A DNA stretch of 64,000 nt from Phytoseiulus persimilis (lineage: Eukaryota; Arthropoda; Arachnida; Mesostigmata; Phytoseiidae), in contig CM075101.1 of the NCBI GenBank assembly GCA_037576195.1, positions 9,300,001 through 9,364,000 of the forward strand. The letters run 5' to 3'. Positions 12,736-25,202 of the stretch are shown in pieces. The notes under the pieces are model-generated. The model was not told the DNA's origin, searched no databases, and saw nothing but the letters and a program-made list of their open reading frames with translations. The position numbers and the translations under genes are program-made. Numbering within the stretch: position 1 is the first letter of the stretch; each line of letters opens with the position of its first letter.

Positions 12736-13812
12736 TAGGCTTTGCAACGGTCAATTAACCGCGGTCAATAACCACAAACATTTTGCGGTTTTTAACTGCA
12801 ATAACCGCGAGCGAACTGCGGTTATAACCGCATTTAACCACAATTTTCCGGAACGTATGATTTCTCGAGGAAGCGTCGTGACTGATGAGCGTACTCCGGC
12901 TAAGAACAGGAATTAGGTGCTGAGAATCGAAGAGAATTGAATTGCTTCTGGAACTGTGAGATCTTGTCTGATGACTCCCGTTGAACGAAGTTCGTACACG
13001 CTCCCGAAAGCCGGACCTAACAAGCAATTATACCTGGACGTATCACACATCAGGTGCAGATTCTCCATGTCCCGACGAGCAACCGTTCAAGGACTCGATG
13101 AGCCAGCATTGGAGGCGGAAGTCTCGATCTTCCAGAGCTTTGCGCATCTGGTAGGATCGGCGAACAGAGCACAGCGGAAGTACGATAGCCATTGTGTGAT
13201 TTTCACCCCCATTGGGAGGCATCGGTAAGAGGATCGTGACGAAGTCCTACCGGAAAACGGCTATCACTCGTGCACTGGTCGGAACGAAGAACATACGCCC
13301 GTTTCAAAGACGATAACGGTGATATCGAAGCCGGGAGCAGTAATTTGGAGTCAGACAAAAATTGGAAGCACTTGAGAAAACGACCTCGAGGATTCCCAAT
13401 GAAAAAAAAACCGAGAATCAGGACGTGGGATTACGTGAGTCATCCCAACCCAACAAGGAAGCATGCCTTTGGGCACTCTTTGCTCGTGAAACCGTGCAGA
13501 AATCGGAGCCACTTCCACATCTCAGAGTTTGCAACACTTCCTCAGCAGATCGTGAGGAGTTGAACCCGACATTGCTGACTACATTCATAGGATGGGGGGC
13601 TCCACAATACAAGATGATCTCTTGCATCAGGGTGATATATCAAAAAATTTGTGTGGCTTGAAACGTTCAACCAATGTTCCCGGTCCCATCTGATCAGGGT
13701 CGAGTTGTAACAAACAAGTATTTATGAGATGTGTTTTGAGATCTCTTTATATCCGTTAATTATGGAACCTTTTTCCTGATAAAAGAGGAGAAGCTTCCTG
13801 GAAATCTCGGAG
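12736..13812. mobile_element. hAT-like non-autonomous element, copy 1, right end missing
   Basis: It starts with TAGGCTTTGCAACGG, followed by repeated GCGGTTA/TAACCGC subterminal motifs, as in copy 2 at 34150. The two copies then run collinear, roughly four-fifths identical by eye, including a long shared stretch around CCAGAGCTTTGCGCATCTGG (13132-13151). Similarity stops near 13812, shortly after the shared AGAGGAGAAGCTTC. No matching right terminus or 8-bp duplication was found, so the right ~0.4 kb seems deleted or replaced. No intact transposase frame is present. Confidence 0.7.
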
Positions 13813-14792
13813 GAAAGATTATTCATGCTCCTCATGGTGCTGGCCTGGCTAGTCGTTCGTTGTTCTGCGAAGTCCACCGAGGTCCGCAGATATCGGGGAT
13901 AACTTGCCCGTTTCACTGCCGGACGTATTCTCCCAGCCATGGCAATCCCCGGGCGAATGCCAGGTTTTTCTTCTGATATAAATTCTCTCGCAGGTAGAAC
14001 ATCGCGGGGAAGAAGAGTTGCAGGACTCGCTTTCAGTTTCTGTGCTTCAAAACGTTCAAGTGGAGATGGTTGCGGTGGCGACTAGCTCTTGTGGCGATAG
14101 TGAGTTCACCTACGAGGTCAGACTCTCTGCAATCATCAATAAACATTCTGAGATGGGACGTGATCCCTGAGCTTGAGGTAGACATCGAGAGCGGGACAGT
14201 CAGCTGGGTCGATGGTCTGTCGCTCATGGAATCCCTCGACAAGATTCTCGAGGCGCTTGGTTCGGGATTCGTAGGCTTCTAAGTTGGTTTATTTATCCAC
14301 GCGTGTGAACCTGCCGATTCGACGATGACGAATGTTCGAAGCTCGATGGAGACGAGGGACGAAACGAGGGGAAATCGGAGGAATGCGGCATCGCTTCACT
14401 ATCGATACGCAGCTCCGAGTCGGTGACAGACTCTCGACTCCGGTAGCGTTGGAAGTAGTTGAAATGGCCCTTTCAAGTGCAGCGAATCATCGTTCCGACC
14501 GCGCGGTAGGGTAGCCGATTTCCCAATGACGCTCAGGACTCCGAACAATATGGTCAAAATGCGTCGCTGAGGCTTACGACTAGGAAGCCGATGAAGCTTG
14601 TGCCGAATCGTCGGCGTTCGGAGCCGCTATCGCCGAAGATGAACTCCCTCGAGGGAGACCAGACGTAACGAAAATATTTCTGAGGTTGTCAGATTGGATA
14701 CAAGTTTCCCGCTCATTCAACGGAGCCGATCCGCGAGAGAAATTGAAGAGCCCGGATTCACAACGACCCAACTCCAAATTCCTCGGAGTCGA
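13813..14792. other. About 1 kb without a supported gene; exon-like stretch near 14.0 kb
   Basis: After a CTCTCGCAG acceptor-like site at about 13994, the plus strand stays open for about 58 codons with an acidic, protein-like composition and ends near 14168. An overlapping frame at 14070-14282 is also open. No family is recognised. Confidence 0.25.
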
Positions 14793-14939
14793 GTTTTCTG
14801 TTGGAAACTCATCGAACCAATTTCCGACACCGTTATTCTGTGCCTTTGTCGGAAACGCTTCAGTGCAATTCTTAAGTTCACGAGAAAAGAGCGGAATAAT
14901 GGTTTCGGAAATCAGTTTAATGAATTTCTGACTGAAAAC
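14793..14939. repeat. Imperfect inverted duplication (foldback), about 51-nt arms
   Basis: The arm 14793-14843, reverse-complemented, matches 14889-14939. Both contain AATAA(C/T)GGT, CGGAAAT, GA(G/A)TTTC and GAAAAC in the same order. Similarity may continue outward to shared GGGCTCTTC motifs (14741-14749 on minus, 14970-14978 on plus). Because of the duplication, opposite strands encode related peptides (NNGxGNxFxEFxTEN). The minus-strand 149-codon frame across it (14580-15029) could be a gene, but it is more simply a by-product. Confidence 0.6.
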
Positions 14940-15504
14940 ACGATAAAGAGTTGCGAAGTTTTGGATCTGGGCTCTTCGATCGCCAGAAGATCCTTTGGCA
15001 CCCTCTTCCTTTCTGGTCGATTTCACCAAGACTTAGCCAATTCGACTGAATGGCTCAGGGTAAAGTCCGAGTTTGAGTTTCTGTAGGAATCGACCGGTAT
15101 ACAGTGAAAGCTGTCCTCCTTCCTCGACATCTGCGTTCTCAGACGGGGCGACGGCTGCGTTAACTCATCGCGTTCCTTCCCCGGATCACCGTTAATCCGG
15201 TCCATGGGTTCTAAATTTGATGTTCGACTTCCGGATGCTGCCTCAGAGTTTTGTAGTCAAAGATTTAAATTCTCGGTTCACGGAGGCACAATCGTGATTT
15301 CCACTGCCGCCGTGATTTCCTCTACCGCTGTCATTTCAGCTGATCGCGAAGTTTCTTGCCACTTGAAAACCAACGCGTTTGATATCGACGTTCGTTTGTC
15401 TAAGTGACGACAAATAACTCTGTATCGATTGCCGAAGCCACCAGAAAGCATCCAGCTTGAATGTTCCATGGGGCTTTCGACTCTCCGATCATACATTGGA
15501 GTTT
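14940..15504. other. Short interval with no supported gene
   Basis: Only short frames on both strands; nothing recognised. Confidence 0.4.
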
Positions 15505-15792
15505 GAAATTTCGGGAGCGCGTCACTTGGGCCCCGGCGTCAACTGGGTCTCGCCGTCAACTTCCGAGCGGACCGGCAGGCAGCGGACTTGAAGCGGATTG
15601 GGAGATTGGGTGAGGTTAGGTTAGGGCTCGGGCGAGCGAGCGGAGCGATGCGAGCAGATCGACAGCCAGCGCACTCGAAATCGTGCGGAGGAATCCGGTG
15701 AGATCAGGTTAAGGCCCCTGTCGACCCCGTGGCCCGGTTGACGCCATGGCCCAGTTGACGGCGAAGCCCAGTTGACGGGCACCCGAAATTTC
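15505..15792. mobile_element. 288-bp foldback MITE with 17-bp tandem repeats in both ends
   Basis: Both ends, read inward, begin GAAATTTCGGG and then carry tandem 17-bp units starting CGTCAACTGGG: two full units and part of a third on the left, three on the right in reverse orientation. The arms (about 15505-15560 and 15737-15792) can pair over about 55 nt. The interior contains GGTTAGGTTAGGG. I could not define a target-site duplication, so the superfamily is open. It cannot encode a transposase. Confidence 0.75.
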
Positions 15793-18700
15793 TGCAAGTT
15801 TCGTTCACTATGGAAACTCTACCGGGTCCGAATGCCAGAAAAGGCGCTGATCTTCAGAGCTAATCACTATCATTCCGTGATTAGTGACCGATCCGGGACA
15901 ACCGTCACGCCCGAACCCTGAGCGCAGGAGGCGCATGGATGGCTCCGTGTGACGCCGCTCGATAACGATTTCAGCATCAATCCAAGAAACATTGTCAGAG
16001 AGATTGTACGACGTGCAGCCTATCATTTCGGGAATGTCCCGACAGCTGCGATAACATGTTGTAGTGGATGGCAAGGAGGATGAGGGGAAATTTTATGCCC
16101 AGAATGAGGAGATGGAGCGATCAAGAGCTAGGGAATATGGAGCGAGTCGGAGAGGAACGGAGACTATCACTATTAAGCGGTTAGCTCGGCTCGATAAGGA
16201 CTCGGACATCGAGGGAAGGACGAGGCTCCGAGGGACGGATGTCTCCTCCGAGCGAGTGAGCCGAGACGAAAGTGCGGGATTGGTCGAGAAAAGCGGAAGT
16301 ACGAAGGAAACGAACGAAGACGTCAACGTCAACGTTCCTGAGTAGCTCCTAATCGGAGAGCCAAGTTGATGTGCGGGCTTCACTTTTTCCATCCGATTCC
16401 CTCTCTTCGAAGTTGGAAAACCGGAATGATGACCTCGAAAGACACGGGTAACGGAGGATTCTGGAGGTGGATCTGATTGGATATACGCTCAAGAGGTCAT
16501 CTCACGCACATCTTGTTTGAATTGCAGAAATTTCGTTGCGACGCGACGGCCCGCCAACGTCGACAGTTCCTGCCATCTCTCTCTCTCTCGCTCGCAAGCT
16601 GGCCGCGATTTGTGCGCATTCCAACCTCGAATAACTTTCAGCTCTAGTTATATTTTGACCTGCTCACAATCGGGGCTACGACATGAGCCCAATAGAGCTT
16701 GCGAACGCTGACGGCATGAGTAGGGTCCAACAGCAAGAAATCTAGTCGTTGCTGAGCTACATTCGCTGTTATGAACGAGACATCTTCGTACGATACAGTC
16801 GTGACAGAGCCTTCGTAGTGGTAGTCGAACGCTCCGCGCACGACGCCGATATGCATCGGGACAATATGTGTTCTGCGAAGATCCTGAAGATATTTATCAC
16901 TTTACGAGAAGAGGAGGACGAACGGGGAGAGCTGAGGACGCTGTACTTTTCGCCGATTTGGAGACGTTCATTGAAACGCTCACGACTCTGAGCGGTTCTA
17001 ATGATATGCCCCCTTGAGCGGTACTAGTACGTCGCCAGCGATCCGTCGTCAGGAGTCGGGACCCGGTCTTTGAAAAGGTGGAGGAACTGCTTCCTACTCG
17101 GATAGACGAGAAACGATTGTCAGGTGAGAGTAATTTTAAAGAAAAAGCGAAAACTGGTTCAGTCCTCTGCCACGTGTACGGCTGGTCTCTTCATTTTTTT
17201 TTCTCGAGAGAGAGAGAGCTCAAGTGATCCCGACTGGCGGAGATCCTACAGAGAGCCGGAAACTTCCTTGGCTACGTCCCCTCCGATCATTCTTCCCCAT
17301 TTTGTGCCGCCCGTCGGATCTTCTTTGCCGGTATGTTGAATGATGAACGACTTCCTTCGAGGAAAATTCCGAAAAATTCTCAAACCATCGTCGCTCGTCG
17401 AAGACCACGAGCACGACGACGACGAAAAAGTCTCCGAACATATCTGCCTTCGTTTCACCTCGACGGGAACTGATGCGATTCGAAACCGAATTGGTCACCG
17501 ACGAGGAGGTCGACCCCAGGTTTCAGGGAGCGCCGAATACAAGCCACAGCCCCGTTTTCCGATTCGGAGCCAAAATAGTACGTTCACGTGTAGAACACAT
17601 CACAGAAGACGAATTCTCCTCTCCAGGAGCTCTTGAGGAGACAAGATTGGGATAAATCTCACAACCTCTCTTGAGTACCGAGAACGGGCCGAGGACGACG
17701 GTGATTCGATAGCAGATCATCTGGAAGAAACAGATGGGAGGCTTCTAGGTTAAATCTCATTATGTACAAAGGTTGCCTAGAATGGGGGAGCACGACTCTG
17801 GTCTGCTATGGGGTTCTTGTCTTTTTAGCTGGCGCAAACAATATCTGTATTTGATGTAGTGAGACCCACGACAGGGAGCCGTCAGCGTCAGAAGTGACGT
17901 GCAGTAGCGAGGCGAGGTCGACCCGTAGGCCGCTCAAAAGGCCGGAAACAGCCGCAGAGTGGATGGCTCTCCGCCGCGTCTGCCGGTAGAACGCACGTAC
18001 AGTCAGCTGAACGGGTCCGCGAACAGTTCACTGGAGATACCTTAGGCCGGCTTGAGAACACAGCAGCGTGCAGAACGGTCAGGGAAATGTCGACTGGTAG
18101 GATCGCGGGAGAATTCATTTTTGACCATTTCTCCTCGATTAACATAATCATCTCTCATTTTCGCGGGACTCAGAAGTATGGTGTCTGAGATCGCAGGTTC
18201 TAGAGCTGCTCTATTTACCAGGAGGTAAGCCGCTGAATCGAATCCGTGTGATCAATCTCTCGATTTCGTCGAACTCGGAAAGCTCCAAGCTCAAGCTGAG
18301 CCCACGAGCATCGGTTATCCCATCAGCCATATTTGTGGCACGTGGACGCCGCAGCTACAGCAGCATAAAAAATTCGAAACCACTGAACTGACCCACGGAA
18401 CATACAAATAACTCATGAACGAAAGGTGAAACGCTACATGTGTTCGAGCGCCCGCTAGAGAAATCCAACCTTATAACCTGAGCGGTATACTGGTGCCGGT
18501 GATCCGGACTTCCAACTTTGAGCCCCTCTCCGTGCTTCACAAAAAAGGCGGTCGAACAGTGCGAGACGGAACGGAAATAACAGACCGTGATGGAAGAGGC
18601 GGTTTCAGAAGAGTGCCCCGTCCGCATGCGGAAGCATCGTCCCTATCAAGATCCTTCATGCTCGCGAGTGAGGAACGGACCGAACCAGTTCGAGCGTTGG

Positions 18701-21591
18701 GGAGATTTCATTCTGAACTTAACGTCCTCTCTGTCACCTACCAAAACCATTGTGGATTTGCGAAGATGCATTTTAGCACATGTCGGATCGAACACACAGT
18801 CACATTGTCGATGACTGGGTAGCTGCGAAGTCGGGAGGTTCGGCTTCCTGGGCAACACCTCCGCTCCCCTGATCTATAAGGGAAATCAGAAGTTGCTCAG
18901 TGATAAGAGCTCTTTAGAGCGAGGACCTCGCTTCAGAATCGAAACGAGCGTGTTCACGGATTCCTCGGTGTCCGACTCTCGCCATCGCTCTAGGGCTCTA
19001 GCCAGGTGTCCCCACGGACGCCTGGTGAGTGCGCGAGGCATTTCTATCTCCTCTACATGAAGAAAACAGAAAGCCTCAAGATTCACGCCGATTTATCCAG
19101 GGAGACAACGATCGGCTCCGCAGCTCTCTCGGTGTTGTTCTCCCCGAGGGGCTCGTGATCCTCACAGGAAACTCGGCATTCAAAGAAACAAGATGCTGGC
19201 TTGCGTGGCTGACCGAACTTGTTTAGACTGAACATCTTTGAATAATGAGAAGCCCTATGCTCTCTCCGTGTCTCGAAGGACGACATGCCCGTCTAGTTCC
19301 CAAGCTCGCCTCGAGAGGGAATTTCTGAAATGTCCTACCTTATTCATCTAAAGTCGGAAGCCCAAAAAGAGCCTGCCTTCAGAGATATCTTTGTGGGCGA
19401 AGTTTGTTACTCTGTGTGGTCTCCTGTGGGGGAAAGCGCAGCTCCCGACCTGCCGGGTGGACTCTACGACCGGATGAGCACTCTACAAGCAAATACGCAT
19501 AGCGCGGGTGCTCATCTTTCGTTTCGAGCGCGTAGAACACCGGCTCTGATAAGTTGATGCAGTAGCAGGACACTCGGATGGCGCTGTTGGCGGAAGCGCG
19601 CGGATCCGACATGGGCTCTTGGAAACCGCCTGGCATTAGCAGAGTGGAATGCTCTAGCTCCGCTCAGCGAGACGTGCATTCATTCGCATTTCTCAACTCA
19701 ACTCATTTCCTGATCCGCATTGATTTACCGCTCTTCAGCTGTCTGTATATAAAGTTATAATCGAAAAACAGCTTCAAAGTTCGTGAATAAGACATTATCA
19801 GTTTTTATGGTTCTCGCACCCTTGACGGAGCAGGATCGCAAGGAAGCGGGCTCCCATTGGGAAGACATCGATAGAGAGAACGGCAATCAGGAGAGCGGAA
19901 CGAGCTGCCGATCGCCCAGCTGTCTCGTCGGTCCTCTACCGGCTGTTGATCCGACCATGCTTTTCACGCCGAGTTCTCCATCATTACGAGATAATTCATT
20001 TCCGAGGACGATAAATGGGGAAAAAAAATTCAGCTGCTGTGTGCGTCTCTCGCTCCTATTGTTCTTCTGTTCCCTGGGGCTGAGCTGTACACATTGACTA
20101 ACACGCTCCGCGTTGATTATAACACGTCGAAGCCTACTTGGTACGCTGGAGAAGACAAAACAATCCCTTGAGAATTCGTATAGCTAACTAGGGTATTCGT
20201 GAAAGTGCCCAGAAAAACAAAGCACGCGCACTGATGAAAAGAAGGACCAGTCACGAACGTTCTCGATTGGACGCCGGATTCGGTTGTGGGTACGATGACG
20301 AACCGGAAGCGGAATAGAATCCTCCGTGCACGAATGGGATGAATCGAATTGAACAAACGAGGAAGAGGGATCGCAGGCGACTGTGTGCATAGAGATGGCG
20401 ATAGAAAACGATTTGCACCCGATTCAGGACTCGGAGATCCTGAATCCAGGATTCTTCTCCACACTGGGTTTGGGAATGATCTCGGGTGTGCGTCTGGAGC
20501 ACCAAACTCCTCTGCGTTTCCCGACAGCGCATCGAGCGCCCAAACTATCATTTGGGCCGAGACCGTTCCCGAGCCGCTTCTGCACACGAGGATCTGAGGC
20601 GTGAAACAGGCTTCCGATTACGTATCGTGGCGCGCGGGAATCAGCACCGCATTTGAAAAGAGAACCGCTAGCAAAATCACCACTTCTGAAGATTCCACAC
20701 ATCACAGCTATTAACCGGATGAGACCTCGGAATGAGCTGCCAGCTCGAACTCACAGACGTTGTTCATCCGCTACCGAGAAAATGGGGCTTAGAATCGAGG
20801 AGTTTGCGAGGTTCGAGTAATATCAGCGTGCCGGTCAGTTTTTCGACCCGACGATTGGCTGTGGAACGGAGTATGCGTTCGGAGCCCCATCTCAGGGAAG
20901 GGCTCAGAAGTTGATGAATTTCTGCCCCCCTCACCCCGGAATCTTCTCTAGGGAAGCGCTTTCTGGCGAACCCCCCACCGTCGATCTCGAATCGAACCGA
21001 GAGAGTACAATGGAAAACGTTCGTTCTGTCACCAAGCCTTCGTCGAACAAAACAAACGGCATTTGCTTGGATGTGTAACTTCTTTCCTGTAGTGACTGTG
21101 TGCGGTCCAAGTCTCTCGGGTTCGCGTGCTTATTCAAAAAAGATTTCCCCACGGAGGCAACTTGAATTTATTCGAACTATTCGATAGAGAGATATCTCAG
21201 AAGGTATTGAGGTTTCCTATACCAACTATTCGAGGCTTTTTCGGTCGAGCTAGAAAAATTGTCCCACTGCAAAGCAATCTAGATGAAGACCTTTTCACAA
21301 TTCCAAGGGCTTATCGAAGCGCGCCTCGGAGCATTGGAATGGATCAAATCGTTGTCGAGACGGATTTGTCAATGTGATGTCCGAAGATCTTCATCTTATT
21401 CTTCAGGAAGCTGAAGGAGCTTCTCTTTACCAGAATCACTCGGATCAGGCACTCAATCGATCGACACCTCACTAGTAATGAGTAGCGCACGGCTTTTTCT
21501 CGAAATGATTCCATCGATTGCATAACATCAATCGATTGCGATCTGGGATAATTTCGTAAAAACTGCATGAAATTCCGTGCCCTACTCACGA
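15793..21591. other. 5.8 kb without a supported gene
   Basis: Scattered short frames only. Two that read somewhat like protein are a charged plus frame at 16064-16345 (no ATG at its left edge) and overlapping plus frames at 17340-17655 containing an acidic run. Neither has a recognisable domain or a clear splice context. Confidence 0.35.
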
Positions 21592-21599
21592 GTCGTGAT
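21592..21599. repeat. Left target-site duplication of the hAT-type MITE
   Basis: GTCGTGAT; its partner at 22056-22063 is GTCATGAT (7 of 8 match). Confidence 0.7.
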
Positions 21600-22055
21600 C
21601 AGGGCTGGGAGTTCGGCGCGGGGAAATTCACGGCCTAGATTCACGACGTCCGTGAGTCCTGCACGGCGTCTGGCCTACCATCTTCAACCAACAGGAACGA
21701 GCAGAGGGGCCGGGATTCTTGAGTACTCGGCTAGCGGGATGATGGAACCAGCACGATGATATTAGGGATTGACTAAAGAACGAGTTTCTCCGAAATTCTG
21801 TGCCGGTATTCATTTTATACACTCACATCGAAAGACCGTTACCGTGAGGCATTGAGGAACTGTGATAGCTGGCGGCGAAGAGCTCAGGAAGTCTCCCACT
21901 TGCGAAGTTCACCTCATGATCATTCAAAATGCGGGAGATATCCGAGAATCTGGGCATGCTGCGGAGAAGTTGCGGAACTCACGGCCGTGGCACGGTAATC
22001 ACGGTCGTGGCATGGAACTCACGACCGTGGACGCCGCGCCAAACTCCCAGTCCTA
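21600..22055. mobile_element. 456-bp hAT-type MITE
   Basis: The terminal inverted repeats are CAGGGCTGGGAGTTCGGCGC at the left and, reverse-complemented, TAGGACTGGGAGTTTGGCGC at the right (17 of 20 match over this stretch, then both continue GG). They are flanked by 8-bp near-identical duplications, and the (C/T)AGRG-type start is typical of hAT elements. Inside, ACTCACGGCCGTGG-like motifs repeat near the right end and an inverted version lies near the left end, as expected of transposase-binding repeats. No coding capacity. Confidence 0.8.
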
Positions 22056-22063
22056 GTCATGAT
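22056..22063. repeat. Right target-site duplication of the hAT-type MITE
   Basis: GTCATGAT, paired with GTCGTGAT at 21592-21599. Confidence 0.7.
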
Positions 22064-25000
22064 AGCTGGAGCGGGGAATCGTAAGGACGGGGGTGTACAG
22101 GTAGTCGGCGGAAACAGTTTCGATTCTGTTCAACGCGAAGATAGCTTCGGCCCCCACGAATGGAATCGAGCTCTCCTGAGAGCATTCCTCGTCCTCGCAA
22201 GCTAGGAGCATGGATGATCTCAAGGCAAATAATATCAAGAGTCCGCGGAACTACCGAGAAATGTATAGTTCTACGATCAACGGCGCCTGACTCATAACCG
22301 ACAACATCAGAAACAAGAACAAGCTCTGGACGACTACGGCTTCCACTAAGCATGTCGGTCGCACCACGGAGGAATGTTGGATACCGAAACTGATCTTTTA
22401 CGATGCCGCACTTTGAACGAAAGCTTTTGGCCCAATTCGATGAGATTTTACGTTTTCCAGATCACTTCAGAAAGACCTCGAGAAAAATGGGTGATTCTTG
22501 GAACAACCCCATGGTCGCGACATACATCATATCAACTCCAACAGAAAACCAGAATGAGCGCCTCGAATCCTTCCATCAACCAGACCATGGACCGATATGG
22601 AGTTTTCGAAAATTCCAAGGAATTGTGGAGTTACGCCTAAAACAAAATTGGGCTCGGGAATCCCCGACCTAGATAAGTCACCCTCCATGAAATCCCTTCG
22701 TCTGCCAGTTTCTTCGTCTTTATGTCTGTCATTCTTCCTGGCTGGCCGCCCTGATAGCAAGCGGGAGACCATAGTTTTCTGAGTCCAAGCATATGATTCT
22801 AATTTCAATCAGACCTCAAATTTGGGGGTGTAAACCATACTCCTCGGGTTCTATGGCGGTGATTCTGGGCTCAATGTGAGCATACTTTGTTGTGGCCCAC
22901 AAGAGAAACAGGGCATACAAGACATGCATAAACTGTGATGTCCGTGAGGAAACGGCTGACAATGTCAGTGTCGATTGTGGGGATCTATTAGTGCAAGATA
23001 TATCGAGACAGTCGAAAGGCTTGGACCTTCTCGTAATCTAGACCTCATCAGCTCCAACCTGTGACCTGGAGCTTCTGAGAACATGGGAGGTCAGCACTAA
23101 GAACAAACAAGAAACATCAGATGAATACCAATATCAATCAGTTCAGACTGCTGACTTGGTCTCCTGCAAGAATAGGCCTAACCGGACGCTCCGCTGCTCA
23201 CAGGTCGCGGACAAATGCCACATGAGCATTCTGCACGACATGAAATCACGAGTCTGTTCCCGCGAGGAGCTGTTCCATCGCGCGGGGGCTGCACGTGGGG
23301 AGTCTATTCGGATCAGATCGGAGACCTCGAAAGGGGGACGTACGAGAACTCGCTGATTCGAATAACCCTGGGAGAGTCATTCGGCTTACGAGCAAACTGA
23401 TGAAGAAGTTATCGAGCCGAACTTTCGACGCGATCCTGCCTGAGGTCGCGGAATTCCAGACGCACCATTTCGGTTCACGCCTCGAAGGCCGACTGCAAAG
23501 ATTGGGGGAGGAACTGAAGTGGGATTCACATGTGTAGAACGCACTTCCACCATTTTGGAGGGCAAGTCTTCCGAGAGAATATAGTTTGGCTGGAGAACGC
23601 GAGGCGGAATGATTGTATGGCTCACTCGGTTCTTGAAACAACAGCAGAGCTAATCGCATCACGCCGGCTTCCCGGGAACATCCCGAAACCTGAGACGATC
23701 ACAAAAGCCCTAACAATGATCGCTGCGTGAGTGAAAACATCGACTCTCTTCGCTCTGCGTCGGGATTCTTCGGACTGCTTCCCTGATTGTTCCGCCGATG
23801 CCGACCTGATTATCTCCGATGGCCGTGGGGAGATGCACTGGAAATATTTCAGATATCAGGCACCTTGATTGCGCAGTCATACCCTGCGATAGAGCGTGTC
23901 GGCTGCACGATATTCTCACGGATGCACCGGAAATGGAACACGGACGTCCAACTCGTCGCTCCTTTCTCCATCTACTTTGCGCTGGTGCATGCGTTCCCCG
24001 CCGCGGGAAGTCCCCGGTATCGAATGAAGCGCGCTCAAGTCAAACGGCTTTCCTTGGAGGTCATTCAACTGAAATAAACCGGGACGGCAACAGTTCGACG
24101 TTGCGACTAAAGCAAAAGCTTCAACACCGCCCCGTTGATTATTGTGATTGTGAATTTCGATTGACGTTGTACTCTCATCCTCATACATGTCTATGAGTTT
24201 CTTTTCGGTCTTCGAAATCCGGAAAGCTGCTTGCGTCAGACGTCACGAGTTTCGCCTCACTCAGAAGCGTGTACACTCAGCGGACCAGAGTTTCTCTCTC
24301 TCGCTCCCGGAGGAGTCCCTTGGTGGCCAATAATCTTGAAGAAGAGTTCTTCGTCGTTCCGCTTTCTCCGACAACAGGGAGGGAACAGAGTTCATACGCT
24401 CAAACTCATTTCGAAACAAATGAGAAACCTGATACGAATCGCCTATACGATTATGAGCAGAACAAATGATTTGCGCTCTTCCCGAGGGCTGAAACGAAAA
24501 GAAGAGCAGGAAATTCAGGCTCGGTAAGATGAGCATGCCGATACTTATTCTCGAGCATAGTACTACAACCGAAGTTTCAACAACAGGCCAATGCAGACGT
24601 TGGCTGGAGGGTCCATGTGGTTGCGATGCCCTGACTCAGGTTCTACAAACTATCAGAGTGGAGACTAGGGAAATCTGAAAAATTCAAGTCTGATCCATAC
24701 CATGAAGGCTCTGGTCAGCGTCAGTCTTTACGGATTCTGCTTGGAACCCAGAACCTGGTTGATCCTCACTTGGATTACCTTCGCCGAATCTGTCGAAGAA
24801 CTCAAGCGGAAGATGCAGAAATTGATGTGAAGTCTGGATCGAGTCACCATACGCGCCGGCGCAAGAGATTTGTACTTATTCCGACGAGATGGATCAGAAC
24901 CGGGGGATAGTTAAATCTGATGAGTGTTTGTGACACGCCATTCTCATACTTCCACTCGTTTGTTCGATTGTGATCAAGAAACCCGCTGCACAATCGGCTA

Positions 25001-25202
25001 GCCGTAAGGCAGTCGTATCGGGTTGCTCTAGCTCACAGTTGCAGTACCTGAATGTTCCGGCGAACAGGCTCTCCGGGGATTTCATGGGAGACGAGTGGAG
25101 GCAGAGGATTCAGGACTCTACTCGCGGAATGATAGCCTGCCTCAGTCTGTGTACGCCTAGCGCGAGTCGCATTTCGCTTCAGCGAATCACGGGACGGCAC
25201 AG
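22064..25202. other. 3.1 kb without a supported gene; contains one decayed 45-bp satellite unit
   Basis: Short overlapping frames at 23156-24196, on both strands, have no recognisable domain. A unit and a half of the 45-bp minisatellite family lies at 22834-22890. Confidence 0.4.
22834..22890. repeat. Diverged single copy of the 45-bp minisatellite
   Basis: CCATACTCCTCGGGTTCTAT followed by GGCGGTGATTCTGGGCTCAA matches the unit order of the arrays at 49.1 and 63.3 kb. Confidence 0.5.

Noticed and set aside
15611-15626. GGTTAGGTTAGGG as a telomeric (TTAGG)n tract
   Set aside because: Only two units, inside a MITE interior; not a telomere array.
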